Assembly: GCF_918797505.1 (NCBI RefSeq)
Contig: NC_092797.1
Location: 56,506,192 to 56,570,191, forward strand
Reading direction: 5' to 3'
Length of the DNA: 64,000 bases
Source: Bemisia tabaci
Lineage: Eukaryota > Arthropoda > Insecta > Hemiptera > Aleyrodidae
Below, one piece after another: positions 33,332 through 45,139 of the stretch. The position numbers and the translations under genes were made by a program. The notes beneath the pieces are model-generated. The model was not told the origin of the DNA, did not search any database, and saw only the letters and a list, made by a program, of their open reading frames with translations. Numbering within the stretch: the first letter of the stretch is position 1; every line of letters starts with the position of its first letter.

Positions 33332-34196
33332 CAGGGTCGGATTTAGGGGGTCGCCACATGGGTCGCGGCCAATTTCGGCAAATTTTGCAATTTTTTAGAA
33401 TATAGGTATAAAAAAACATCGGATTCGGAAAACGAGAAAAGGCGACAAAATCTCTCATCGTCTGAGAGTATAGTAATTTCTAATTTTGTCGTCTTTCGGT
33501 GATACAAGAGACAGCACCTTTAATTAGTCGAGTTAAGAGAGAAACCAAACACGCAATTAGGCCAGGAGCGGCGCGATACAGAGAGCTATGATGACGAGGA
33601 CTTGAGATGAAAAGGAGAAGCCCTCGGCGCGGCGGTCGGTATGCAACACATATTAGCGCCTACAAGACTGCGTGAATACTTTACGCATTGCGTCAAACAC
33701 AGTGCGGTCAGCGTGAAACACATAGCGCCTACAAGAGTGCATGAATACTTCACGCATTGCGTCAAACACAGTGCGGTCAGCAGCGGTCGACGTGAAACGC
33801 ATAGCGCCCACAAGACTGTAGGAATACTTCACATATTGTGCCCAACACAGTGCGGTTAGATCGGTGAGGTGGCGGAAGTTAAAATCATTAAACCACATTT
33901 ATGTTTGTTCTTTCATAATTTATTCGTTCATTTCTTACGATATAAATGGAAGGTCTTATCCACATAGAGATAAGTTTACGGAACTTAACATTCGTGCAAA
34001 GTTCCGTGAAATTTTGGTAGTGTTGACACGGTTTTCACAAAAAATGTGCCCAACACCAGTAAACGTGTCTTATGCAACCCCCCTCCCCCCTCAGGCACGT
34101 TCACTTGATAGTTATTATTGATGTTTCAAAAGGAATGAGAAGGTAGCGGCAAAATACAGGCGGCCCATGGGCGGCAAGTAGGTAAATCCGGCCCTG
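33332..34196. mobile_element. Non-autonomous hAT element (family N), copy 2, 865 bp
   Basis: Inverted tips CAGGGTCGGATTTA and TAAATCCGGCCCTG define the ends, and an 8-bp target duplication with one mismatch flanks them (AAAAAGGG at 33,324-33,331; AAAAAGTG at 34,197-34,204). Both arms also carry a mirrored GCCCATGGG/CCACATGGG region. The interior is collinear with 10,942-11,727 and holds three 69-79-bp subrepeat units. No transposase frame remains; mobilisation would need a hAT transposase supplied elsewhere. Confidence 0.88.
33655..33865. repeat. 69-bp subrepeat, three units
   Basis: Units begin AGCGCC at 33,655, 33,724 and 33,803. The second-to-third spacing is 79 because of a 10-base insertion (AGCGGTCGAC). 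Shared words are TACTTCACGCATTGCGTCAA and ACACAGTGCGGT. Confidence 0.85.
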
Positions 34197-34300
34197 AAAA
34201 AGTGAAGGCGCTCTGATTTTCAAAACGTTCGTTTTCGTGATGGATGATAAGAGAGCGGAAAAAAATTTGAGCATCTTTGCTGAGATCAAAGTAGGTATCC

Positions 34301-34368
34301 TTGATGCCACTATTCGTGCTTCGTGAATGTCTGTGTTACATAGCTATTTCAGGTGAAACTGAAGGACT
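34301..34368 (+). repeat. Short hairpin repeat family J
   Basis: TTGATGCCACTATTCGTGCTT, GAATGTCTGTGTTACATAG and GAAACTGAAGGA: a diverged copy. Confidence 0.5.
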
Positions 34369-36989
34369 AATTTTGAAAAAGAGCGTAACCATCAAAAGTT
34401 AAGTATGGAATAAACTTGAAAAAACGCCATTCTTTCGTCAATTCTACACATTCATGTTAGAGAAAATAAACTATTTCAATGTGTAGCATCGGTTATAAGA
34501 TCACGGTTACACAAAGAGGGAAAGAGGGATCGGAAGAGAAATATATAATTTAAAAGTAATATTGGTGGATTAGGACTTCTTCCACTAAACTGCTCGTCCT
34601 TGTCATTCTAGCAGTCAAGTAGCATGCGTGTTTCATAAATAAATTAAAAATCATAGTTTGTGCCTCTCTTCATGGTTTTTATTATGTGGAAGCATCCCAT
34701 GCTAGAGGGCGTGGCTCGAAAGTTACGCTCTTTTTCCACTAGAGCAGATATTTAAATGTTGAAAAAAATACATTTGAAAAGCTATTTAGGTAGAATAGGT
34801 GGGTAATAAGATGCACCCACTCTCAAAGGATAGGGTATTCCATCGGAAACTTCAATTCTAAAAATTTGGCGGTTATGCCCTTCTTCAAATAACCCGAAGT
34901 TCTTTTATGCTGAACTTAGCTTTTTACGTAGCTTCAAACTTCCAAGATAGATAGACTCCTTTGATTAAAATGCGTTCAGAATGAAGATCGCATCACATAC
35001 CAAACTTAAAAAGCTTTTCGAGGATTCGGAAGTCGTTTTCAAGAAAACCAGTGGCAACATTTTTACCCTCAAAATTCTACATTCTAATTGTCGTTTAATG
35101 ATTCCTATTGATGTTTTCCCGTCGATGTTTTTTCCAAAACACGAAGATCGTAAAACTCCTTCGCCAACGTGGCACCAATGTTTGAAGCGAACTTTGATCT
35201 GAATATGCACTTGCAGAGAGGAACTTCGTGTTGAAATGCGGAAATGGACGTTTAAAACGTGAGTGCTTAATGAACATTATACGTATGAAACTAGTTTTTG
35301 ATCCCCTCTTGGGAAGCTTTTGGTTGTTCTGACAAATAAAGCACCAAGTTGAATATTAGAACCGAAGGAATGTGCAAACATTTTAGTTAATTAGAAACAG
35401 AGTTGCTGTTCACAGAGTATCTGTGAAGGGGGGGGGGGGGTAGAGATTTGTTCTAAAGTAAACGCAGCCCTAGAAAATCCCGCAAATACACTAGAATCAC
35501 TCAAGGTTTGTCCTAGCAGTTGAGTTGAGATTACTATCGTGGTAATCATGGTATTGCAACATTTTGGAACAGAAATCCACTGTTTCTGGCTCATAGTTTC
35601 CTCATGGAAAGTGTAGTGAAATTTTCAGACATGTCAATTTAGACTCGTGCTTCTGTTGTTTAATCTGTGCTCTGCAAATCACACGTCACTTATGTACGTA
35701 TTTTTAGCATGATCTCTAAAAGATATTTAAGGGTTTTTTATAATTTGAAATGTTTCAAAATATTCAAACTGTAGAGCACGACCAAATCTTTTTGTAACAC
35801 ATGTATTGTTCCACTGCGGAACAATGTGACTTCCAGTAATACCCACTCGTTCATTTCTTCGATATCTTGCGTTGGAAACAGATTTGCCTTCAATGTGTGA
35901 GGTAGGCATAAACGATATAGTGAATACTGTGGTTCAAATAGTGGTATCAGCATCTTATGTCAATGGTTAGCCCTCGGCTCAGGTGGCAGAAGTTGTCACT
36001 CAGGAGCTTATGTTCGGATGTTTATTCATCAAAAAGCGAGCTGATTGTTGAAAAAGCCTTATAAATATTGCCTTTGAAAAAGGCAAGCAAACTGACGCTG
36101 AAACTACTACGCAAGATTAAAATTCAATAAACTTTCGTGAAGCACGCATGGACACTAAGAAGTAGTGGAAAGGCACTAAGAATAAGAACGCACTGCGTAG
36201 AATTCACGATGAGCATTGACACATTTTCGGGGTAATAAAACATAAAGCAGAGGAAAATCCTCCAGTCAAAAAGTTTGGCGCTTGAAAGTTTTCAAGATTA
36301 TTTACAAGTATAAAATTAGGTTCTCAGGAAGAACATTCAATCAACTCTCAAAGACCCTGCATATGTACAAAAGAAACTTTAAACAAAAAGTATACGCCTC
36401 TCTTCCGGGATAACCTATAACACCCCAACGCCTTTTTTCATCCGATCTCTCGACAAATATATTTTCTATTTCTCTCGCCCCTTACGCATACAAAGAACCA
36501 TGATGAGATACTGAGAAGATGGTATCACGTTAGTCCTAGGAACATGTATATTAGCTTAGCATCAACTCATGAGTAAGAAATGAACGTGTTTTATATTAAT
36601 CAACTTACATTTTTTGCTTGCCAAAAAATGAATGTCTACTTGAATAAAATCCGTTGACGGACAAATTTAAAGGTGCTTTGCGATTAAATGTTTCTATTGG
36701 TGCATTTTTTTTAAAACTATCAAGCATGAGAAGAGGGGAAAGACTTTTCAAAAACCAGATTCTCATTTTTCGCCGGAAGTCTAAGTATCAATCCCAGATT
36801 TGAGTGTGAGACTAATATTGGATCTTATACATAAGCAGGAAAATTAATTTCACTGATTCTAACGGAGACATAAGAGCGATAATTTTTTCAGTTGATTTTG
36901 GACTTTTCAGGTATTTTTAATATGTTCTGTGTGTTATTAAAAGGAAGAAAAATATTTCGCAGTGTTTTGATAATTTTACCAGTCTAGTA
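34369..36989. other. Longest stretch without a recognised feature
   Basis: AT-rich sequence with no inverted repeat I could pair and no protein-like frame; the longest frames (73-81 codons near 35.0 kb) lie antisense to each other. A 13-base G run is at 35,428-35,440. It may be ancient intron or intergenic DNA. Confidence 0.3.
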
Positions 36990-36991
36990 GA

Positions 36992-37243
36992 CTAGTTGCA
37001 CTGTGCCTCAGTTGCATCCCCGAAAGCACCTTTTGCCTTCTCGTCGACGTGCTTGAAGAGCTGTAGCACGCGGTCTTTGGAGGACATTTCGTCCTTAAAA
37101 GTAATCGCATGATGAGCTCTGTACAATTCCACTCTTTCGAATGGACAAAGCCACGCCACGTTTATTTCCATTTTTATTTCTTGCGATTCCACGCGAGAAA
37201 CAAGCATCTCCTCCATGTCAATAGCGTTTATGACGCCGCTCAT
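36992..37243 (-). CDS. Unrecognised open frame, possible small exon
   Basis: An 83-codon minus-strand frame. Its last 31 codons, from an internal ATG, read MSSKDRVLQLFKHVDEKAKG onward with balanced, GC-richer codons and look protein-like; the upstream part is less convincing. A CTG^GTAAAA donor-like site lies about 20 bases past the stop. I know no family with this sequence, and chance cannot be excluded. Confidence 0.18.
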   Translation of the reverse strand: MSGVINAIDMEEMLVSRVESQEIKMEINVAWLCPFERVELYRAHHAITFKDEMSSKDRVLQLFKHVDEKAKGAFGDATEAQCN

Positions 37244-37299
37244 AAAACAACCTCGTCCCTATTGGTTTTTCCTTTATTGCGCACTCGGTCGAGAAGTTT

Positions 37300-37370
37300 T
37301 TAAAACGACGGACGTCTCGATTTTTTGATGAGCCCTCGGCGAATAAGAACTTTTCAGTTGCGGGGCTCAG
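37300..37370. mobile_element. MITE family U fragment
   Basis: GACGTCTCGATTTTTTGATGAGCCCTC and, mirrored, GCGGGGCTCAGAG: the central part of family U. Confidence 0.4.
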
Positions 37371-37583
37371 AGTGTGATGGTCCGGTTTCCTTTTAGAAAA
37401 AACTCGCGCCACTTGACTGGAGAGGAAAAGGCTGGGTCAAAGCTTTTTTCCGCGTGTGTCTAACTGCAGAATAACTTTATACTCGAGGCAGCGGAGTAGA
37501 ACAAGTTAGCCGGCTCGGACCCTCAACAACCTCTCCTCTCCTCTTTGTGCGTCTACTTTTTACGATCAGGCCGCGGCTTGTGC

Positions 37584-37837
37584 TCCCGTGCTAAGGAAAA
37601 ACGCCGTATGAACCTTCAGGCGTTGCCAAATTTCCTTTGATAAAACACGACTTTCCCGGTAAAAATAAGAATATTTTTCCCCCCAATGTTTCAGATAATT
37701 TTCTTCGCGATTTCACCCAAAGTTCCTGAAAGTTTCAGGTAAAAATATTCATAAATTTCCTCAAAAATAAACATTTTAGTGAAGGAAATTTGGCAACTCT
37801 CGATTGTTCATACGGCGTTTTTCCTTTGCACGGCAGT
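37584..37837. mobile_element. MITE family A, full copy, 254 bp
   Basis: CGTGCTAAGGAAAAACGCCG, GAACCTTCAGGCGTTGCCAA at the left; GGAAATTTGGCAACTC, CATACGGCGTTTTTCCTTTG, CACGGCAGT at the right. The arms of about 55 bp pair well. Confidence 0.82.
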
Positions 37838-37859
37838 GAGCAGTATTGTATCGTATTTC

Positions 37860-38140
37860 CGATGAATTGATTGATTTGCCACTGTAACCTACGCAAAAGG
37901 ATCGATTATCAGGTCGTTCGAAACGAGCATATTATTACTCGAGTCGGTGGCGCTTCTTGAAAGTCCTTCCATTTAAAATGTATGTAAAAACATCGATTCT
38001 TGGTGACCTAAAATCGACATTTTTAACGGATTTAAATGAAGGAAACACAGCGTTGCAGATTAGCAAAATCGCCATTGACTCGATTCTTTTCCTTAGCTTC
38101 AAAGGGGGGAAATATCGATATCTGATTATTCACGCTTAGC
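37860..38140 (-). mobile_element. hAT MITE family L, diverged and expanded copy
   Basis: Read in reverse, AAGCGTGAAT, GATATCGATATTT, TTGAAGCTAAGGAAAAGAATCGA and ATCGATCCTTTTGCGTAGG match the satellite unit at 13.3-14.0 kb in order, with extra sequence in the middle. Confidence 0.55.
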
Positions 38141-38157
38141 AACTTTTCCATTCATCC

Positions 38158-38205
38158 AGCCGGCTGATAATTGGAATTGATAGACAAAGCATAAGAAATG
38201 GAAAC
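38158..38205. mobile_element. MITE family K, left-tip fragment
   Basis: CCGGCTGATAATTGGAATTG followed by ATAGACAAAGCATAAGAAA. Confidence 0.5.
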
Positions 38206-38222
38206 AAAATAATATGAACTAC

Positions 38223-38359
38223 GCAAAACGATTAATCGGATAAAGGAACTTGGCTGTTTTGAAAACGCCTTCAAATGCGGCGTGATACCTCACGCATTTC
38301 GGAGAGTTCAAATAGTTGTATCATTGCGCCGTAAGAATGTGACGGAAGATTTAAATGGA
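38223..38359. repeat. Direct duplicate unit 1 (contains a J core)
   Basis: A ~137-bp unit (TTGGCTGTTTTGAAAACGCC, TACCTCACGCATT, CAAATAGTTGTATCATTGCG, GTGACGGAAGATTTAAATGG) is repeated at 38,523-38,661 with few changes over the core. It contains a reverse-oriented J core. Confidence 0.8.
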
Positions 38360-38522
38360 GATAGCCTCCATGCACGCTGGGCTTGTCGATTTCCTCTGAA
38401 ATTGCAGAGGTGAATGCATAGCTGAAGTGCGCTTCAGCTAGAATTGTATTTACAAATGAGTGGTTTTTCTACGAGGATTAAAAATAAACAAGTGGCACGG
38501 AATATAACAAAAAACTATGCAC

Positions 38523-38661
38523 TATGCAAAACGATAATCCGGGTATCGGAACTTGGCTGTTTTGAAAACGCCTTCAAATGCTGCGTGATACCTCACGCAT
38601 TCCGGAGAGTTCAAATAGTTGTATCATTGCGCCGTAAGAATGTGACGGAAGATTTAAATGG
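38523..38661. repeat. Direct duplicate unit 2 (contains a J core)
   Basis: Second copy of the unit at 38,223, about 300 bp downstream. G runs of 13 (38,727-38,739) and 11 (38,945-38,955) follow. Confidence 0.8.
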
Positions 38662-38739
38662 AACTGGCCCGCCACATCCATCTCGGGCCCTGGTACCAGT
38701 TTTAAGGTCTGGGCCCCAAGCACGGAGGGGGGGGGGGGG

Positions 38740-39289
38740 TCCGAGGGGCATCCCCTGAGAAATTTTAGAATTTATACGACTAATAGGACGCATTTTGAAG
38801 CTTCCATAAAGAATTTTTCTATCAATTTCTGCGGAATAATTATGTTGTTACTTTCTCGCTCCCCTAGTTTTTTTCTACTTTCAGCACAAAATACTTGCGA
38901 ATTGTTGCATTGAAAACATCTGGAAAATTTTAATTTTTTTTTTTGGGGGGGGGGGCATATGATACTATTTTCAGTTCTAAGAGGGCCAGGCCCCCTGGAC
39001 TCCCCCTTCGTTCGTCTATGGCAAGGGAGTTGAGCCATGAGCCATTGAAGTCGAGGATGCCCAGACTGGAGACTCTTAGCATCTGACGACGGAAGAAAAT
39101 GAAAGGCGTTACTAAAAATATCCCTCTGTACTGAAAATCTTGAAAATAGATAGAAATTATCCAGGAAGTATACTTCTTTGAAAATTTAAGAAGAATTCTA
39201 CAGTGCCTAAGCGTGTTCTGAAAATACATTCACCAGGTTATTCACTGGTACCAGGGACCCAGTATCTCCCCCCCTCCTTGTGGCGGGCC
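38740..39289. other. No gene identified
   Basis: Frames of 88 and 99 codons on the minus strand overlap each other and run through homopolymers; none is recognised. Confidence 0.3.
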
Positions 39290-39400
39290 TGTAGTTAGTA
39301 CCTCCATCGTCCAAATGCAACGGCTCATTTCCACGCACATGATCCCTTCGGTTTTACTTTGTCTTCTTTGTCCATCAATATCAAAAATCAGCTCGCAGTG
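39290..39400. mobile_element. MITE family K, right half
   Basis: GTCCAAATGCAACGGC, CCACGCACATGATCCC, CTTTGTCTTCTTTGTCC and ATCAGCTCGCAG match the right half of family K. Confidence 0.5.
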
Positions 39401-39622
39401 CAAGGTGCCGGCATCCTTTGCCCGCTAGTAAGGTGGTCATTTTATGATAGACGTAAAATATGGACGGCACTCAATTGAAATGAAATATAAGGCTCGTATA
39501 TACGACCTAGGAAAAAATAAATTGTGGCTGGATGTGATTGAACCCTAATTTTTGGAGTCTAGCTACGATGTTTTGGACGAACAGTCCATTTCGAATTCTT
39601 CAGAGTGGAACCTCGACTCGAT

Positions 39623-39791
39623 CAGTGGCGTGGCGTGCTTTGAGATGTATCGGTTCATCTGTCATTTAAACCTATGGAAAATGATCGATAAACAGGGTGT
39701 TTGCAGAGAACACTTTAAAAGTCGATTCTTTACCGCATGCAGGTTTAAATGGCATATTAATCGATACATCGCAATTCACGTCACGCCACTG
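39623..39791. mobile_element. hAT MITE family L, 169 bp, with perfect 8-bp target duplication
   Basis: The element starts CAGTGGCGTG and ends CACGCCACTG, flanked on both sides by GACTCGAT (39,615-39,622 and 39,792-39,799). CAGTGGCGT tips and an 8-bp duplication are hallmarks of hAT elements. The inner arms pair through GATGTATCG and CATTTAAACCT. There is no transposase. Its reverse complement aligns with the units of the tandem array at 13,345-14,043. Confidence 0.92.
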
Positions 39792-39799
39792 GACTCGAT

Positions 39800-41174
39800 A
39801 TGTGACTGAATCCATATATGTGGGAGCCGTTTGTAAAATACGCAACGCTTGATTTTTCAAGCCCCCCCCCCCCCTTGTAACGCTTTTATGGCGTAGGTCC
39901 CTATCCTCTGACATGAAGAAACAAAATGGTGTAACGCTCTCTTCAAACCTCTCCCTCTAAAGCGTTGAGTATAATGTGAACGGACCCATATTGAGTTCCG
40001 CAGCCACAATATTAATTATGGGAGACAAATTCATCCAAATTTAGGCCAGAATCACCTTCTTGCTCTCAGGGAACCGTTCGAAGAAAAAAGGATTTAAGCC
40101 ACTGTGAAAATTTTTTTAGAACCGGGAAATTGGCCGAAATACTGGAATTTGAGACTTGAGCAAAAATCACTCTTCTATGTTCAAAAAAGTAAATTTCGTG
40201 AGGTTAAGTTCATTTCCGGTCGGAAGTGAACCTAAAATTGCATTTTAGTCAGTCAATTTAAAGCTCCGAAAAATTTTGGCATGGAAAGGTGAATGGTCAG
40301 AAGAATTATATCATACGATAACTTGAAAAAACAAAATGATTCTTCTTCATTCCTGTTTTAAACACATCGGTCGATGCATAAATTGCCGGGCTTCTGATGG
40401 GGAAGAAGGAAAGATGGAAAAATCGAAGATATTTTGTATTCTTGATTGCTGAGAAGGTCGGGGTTTAAATCAACAACAATCTCTATTGAACAATATTGCG
40501 TCATTAAAACATTGCGACAAGGGCCTAGTCCCCACGGACGGTCACAAATGGATGTCAAAGTCGCAAAACACGATCGCAATGTTTCAACATCTCTTCTATT
40601 AATTCAGTCTATTTAACAAGAGGCAAAATAACGTCTGTTTGAGATATTCACCCCGTTTTCTGCACAATGTGAAGAGAAGTGATGAATTCCAAGGAAGAAT
40701 ATTCTCTGATTTCACTTTGAAGACAGAAAAATGTTTTAAAAAAATCTGCAACGTCGTAAATATATTTACGTGTTCACTGTTCAATGACTTTCCCCTTCAA
40801 ACTAGGCTTTTCAAACCTTCTTAAAGTAACCGATCAAACATTTTCGAGGAGGGAGGGCTTTTTCCAAAATGAGAAAATTCTGAGTCTTTGTATACCTCTA
40901 ACTTTCGCCCTGAGGAATTTTTAAAACCTCTGGATTTTTGAGACACTTATTCGATATACTTTTATAGTCATAGCATGGTGTAACAGGAAACAGTGAAGTC
41001 AGACATCCCCTACACATCATTCGATGAAATAGCTCCGCAAGTACATTGCGCGTAAGGATTGCGAATCAAAGGACAGAGAGATTCGCTATATTCATGCAGG
41101 ACGCTCGGACGTCCTTTGGGACGAATTCAAAAGTGTTGAAAACGGTAGCAATGACGCAGTGCTTTACTCAGGTC
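39800..41174. other. No gene identified; poly-C tract
   Basis: C run of 13 at 39,862-39,874. The remainder is AT-rich with unrecognised short frames. Confidence 0.3.
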
Positions 41175-41262
41175 CTTCATGCATTTATTCGTGCTTGATG
41201 GATGTGTATGTTGCATACGCAAACAATTGAAGGCGCTTCCGCTTTCATCGCCGTAACAGTTA
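41175..41262 (+). repeat. Short hairpin repeat family J, extended
   Basis: ATTCGTGCTTGATGGATGTG, GTTGCATACGC, CAATTGAAGGCGCTTCCGCTTT and GCCGTAACAG. It extends past the core in the same way as the copies in the 48-kb composite. Confidence 0.6.
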
Positions 41263-43858
41263 CGCACAGCATGGCTTTAAAACAAACCAACCGTTAACTG
41301 TCGTGCCCAGAGAGAGAGCCCAGTAAAAGCAGAGTAGAAATTTTCAAGGGCTTTGAGTTAACTTTCACGACAAAATTCTTAAATACGAAAGAAATAAGTA
41401 GTAAAAAATTCTACGATTTTGAAAAACCTAAGGTAATTTTATAAAGGAAACTTGTTTTTACGAACTTGAATTAAAATTTAACAATACAGGCTGGGAATTT
41501 ATGCTTGCAAGAAATCGGAAATTTGTCGTTAGAAAAAGACAAAACACAAATGGGAACTATTGAGGATTTTGCGATGGAAAAAGATCGTGATTTTCTTTTG
41601 AAGACGTAAAAAAACCGAAAGAAATCTGCAATCTTGCAAGCAGAAATACAGGCGTAACGGCTTGCACCATCAAAATAAGCATTCTGAACTGTCTTTAAAA
41701 AACGGAGCAGAAATGTTGGTTCATATTTTACATGTTCCATATTGACCGAACTATTTCTGCTCAATGAAGTGAGCCTGCAGTTCACCGATCCGAGGTTGGC
41801 GGTTCTGTCAACTGAAGAGGCCTGTTCACGTGACTGATCCACCAAACTTATCGGTTCGTAAAACTGAGGTTACTTTCACCCTGCAAAAGCCCAATCAATC
41901 TCAAGTCGGTCAAAGCGACGGAACCGTTTAAATCTCATCGGTGTTTGTGTTGCCCAATCAAATGTTTATTTACGACTGTCCGTTAATTGCTGATCCACTC
42001 CCCCGCCCCGGTGGCACCGTGGCTCCCCGTTCGAATGCTGGAAGGGTAAATACTACGACCTGAGCGTGGCGTATCCTTCATGGACCTTGGTGAGCCATCG
42101 GGAAATTCCTTTGATTAGGAGCTTATCTCGCCGGCGGGCGGGCGTCCATAAACGGGTCTCCATGCGTTTATTGCTGCGCCATAACCGCGCGTCCATTAAT
42201 GAAAGGATGGAAGGCGATAAACGGATGTATTTTATCCTCTTAATCTTCGCATCCCGTTGTAACCGGTGGTGTGCCGTCAATTTCCACGTACCCTTGCGCA
42301 AAGCCGCGGCGGGTTGATGCCGATCCCGCTTGGAGCAGGGAAATATTTTTAAAATATTGACAGTAAAATTGGCAATATTACAGCGTCAGCAGTCAAAAAT
42401 GAATCAGGTCGTGCGAGATCGCTAATGATCCAGTTTTGAGTTTTTAAGGGGTGTTGAAGCTTGGATGCAAACATGAGGGTGCAGTAGACACGTTCTTGGG
42501 GGTTTCCTTTAATTCGATAAACGAGTCATTGTTTACGCTAAAGAGCTCAAAAATGAAAAAATGGACGATGGTTTCAGAAATTGGGTAACATTTTTGAGCT
42601 GAATTTTTACGTTTGAAAAATGGACCGAGATCAAAATATTGTACATCCTTTTCATGAATAAATTTATCTCGAAACATTTTAAAACTTTTTTGTTGATACG
42701 CGCAAAAATTAGCTAAATTAAGGAAAAATTGAGCAGTCATATTTTTCTAGGAAATTGAAGTATTTGAGCCGAGCCGATTTTGGAACTGCGGAGGTGGATT
42801 CTCGGCGTACGGTTGATCACACCTGCAATGAAGAAATTACTGGAAAATATTTTGGAAATGAATGAAAAGTACGATAAAAATTGCAAGTTTGTTTACAGCT
42901 TTTAGGAGATAGGCCACTATTCTTTTAAAATATAAACATATGCCAACCTCACATATCCTCAAGGGTAAAACGATGAGGTACCCTTTTTCAACAAAACAAA
43001 AGTTTGTCTACTTTTCATTACTTTCGGGGGAAAGTCGGAGAGTTTTGCGAAAGAACGGCAACTCGAAGGCAAAGCTAATTACCCACGAAGGAACAGAGGA
43101 GCCCTCAGTGATTTCCCAATGAATAAAAACCCGCCATTAAAACAGGGGCTCATTTGAATGTTACTAAAGCTTCATTTCCTGCGGGTGCCGCGTAAACTTA
43201 GGCATTAAAGTAGCTTTACTTTGTGGAATTAACTGAAATAGACTGTCAGCGCTTCCTAATGGCGCAACGTTTTATAACTATCCTCAGCATTGGGTGATGC
43301 TGCTATGATCGTTATAAAAACGAGAAACATTCAGCGGATATTTGCCACGAGTTTAGAATTTGAGTCTGCAAATTATCTTGAATGATCAAAATTTTAATCA
43401 AATTTCACCAATTTCTTTAAGAGGAGGTATTTGCGTACAAGTGAAATATTTTCTCATTTAAGTTATAGAGGAACCAAGCTTCATAGCTTGTCCCGTTACT
43501 GATAACTTTTTTCAAAGCTCAAATCAAAACTCCTATGAACCGATTCAGTTTTCATCATTACACATGAAAACAAATTGGATCGATGTCAAGACCAGCGGCT
43601 GGTTGTGACGACCATCCTATTTGTATCCGTGGGGCTATTTTCGCCTTCATTTCATTATATTCTGAGAGATAATCAAAATTTTAGTCAAAAAGTCTTAATT
43701 CTATAGACCACCCCAAAGCTAATGATTTCGACTAATTCCAGCTACTGCATTAAAGTCTGATAAAGGAAATCGAAAGGGCATTACATGGTTTCTAGTATCA
43801 ACACCAATACATTAACTGAGAAAATTCTGGGAATACAAGATTTCATTGCCGTTATTTG
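41263..43858. other. No gene identified
   Basis: The 124-codon minus frame (41,471-41,845) is the largest non-repeat frame in this part, but its composition is serine/phenylalanine-rich and I recognise no domain. Overlapping 82-83-codon frames on both strands at 42,053-42,317 coincide with a GC-richer patch and are antisense to each other. Confidence 0.3.
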
Positions 43859-43934
43859 AACGTATTTATGCTAAAAGGAACTATATGCATTGGGTTATAC
43901 ATGCGACATAGTTCCTTTTAGCATAAATACGTCC
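43859..43934. mobile_element. MITE family B variant hairpin, 76 bp
   Basis: CGTATTTATGCTAAAAGGAA and its complement TTCCTTTTAGCATAAATACG flank a short spacer. Like the 52-bp hairpin at 8,101, it is little more than two inverted ends. Confidence 0.75.
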
Positions 43935-44510
43935 ATTTGCATACCAGTGGTGCATATCTACGGTAAAACTGGAGAAATGCGTATTTCGGTTTGCGGCAAT
44001 GCTGAGTTCCTATATTTAATGTTCTACATCGAAAACTAATAAACATCATTGCTTGAAAACTCCGGTGGTTCTCCTCTATATGAAGAATATGTGAAAATTG
44101 CAAGGGATGATGGCGGTTTGGTATCCTTCCAAAAAGTAAAATAGTAGCTGAAATTTCGAAACACCGTAACCGAGGTACGAATTTTTGCAGTTTTACCGTC
44201 GCTATACAAAAATCAGTTACGCTGATCCTCAATTTAATGAACACGAAAGGGTAATTTTGAAAATTTGGATAAACAAGGTTATAACTTTAGAAAAAATCGA
44301 CAAATAAATTATGCTTCGCGCCACTAATGGTTCATTTTTAGCTGCAAAAAATAATTAATAAATGAAAGAAAACAAAAATTGATGAAGAAAAAAAAATAAT
44401 TGAGGGTTCATTAGCTCAAAAATGCACTGATCATGATAACCTAGTTGAGTGTACGCCATCGGGTCACCATTCGATTTTTGTTAATTTTTATGCACTTTCA
44501 CCACCTGAAA
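43935..44510. other. AT-rich, no recognisable feature
   Basis: The 108-codon minus frame (43,918-44,244) begins inside the MITE arm and shows no domain I recognise. Confidence 0.3.
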
Positions 44511-44730
44511 ATTGGACGTATTCCTATCAAATGGACCTAAGCCCATAGGTGAGGAAGGTAGAGGGGGGCTTGGATTGGCGGCGGAATCGGGCGTCCGGTT
44601 ATTCCGTCCTATACTCGCAATGCTTTCCATGGCGTTAGGTCCGTTTGACAGAACGCGCTATCGGGATTCTAAATTCCTCAAAAGGAACTCAAATTGGCGC
44701 TTAGTTCCGTTTGATAGAAATACGTCCAAT
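44511..44730. mobile_element. MITE family B, 220 bp
   Basis: ATTGGACGTATTCCTATCAA at the left pairs with TTGATAGAAATACGTCCAAT at the right (about 30-bp arms). The interior GGCGTTAGGTCCGTTTGACAG is shared with the partial copy at 22,350-22,485. Confidence 0.8.
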
Positions 44731-45139
44731 TAGTCTTTAATGATTCAAAACGTCTACCTCTATATTGTTGTTAGAGTTTTAGCCTTTTTACCAATTTTTT
44801 CCTAGTTTTTATACTATTGTGTTCATACTCGTGCCGCTGCTTGCAAGTTGATAATGATAGGGTGTCATCAACTTACATGCATATGAAATGCAAGTATTCA
44901 TATTAAAAGAAACAATAAGTAGGTGAGTGTTTTTAGAATTGAAAAAAAAATAACTACGTATCACGCGGCAATTCAATGCACACAGGTCATTTTGATCGGC
45001 GACATTTTCTCGCAAGAAGTTCTTTTTAATGTAAATAATTAACAAAAATAGAATGTGTGTACATATATGCAGGCTTCATCACATAGAATCGATTATTTCT
45101 TATAAATGTAAATAACTAGGGCTATCTTTGAACACTTAC

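Noticed and set aside
41471..41845. 124-codon minus-strand frame as a gene
   Set aside because: It does not match any family known to me, lies in AT-rich DNA, and has no splice or start context; kept only as unassigned sequence.
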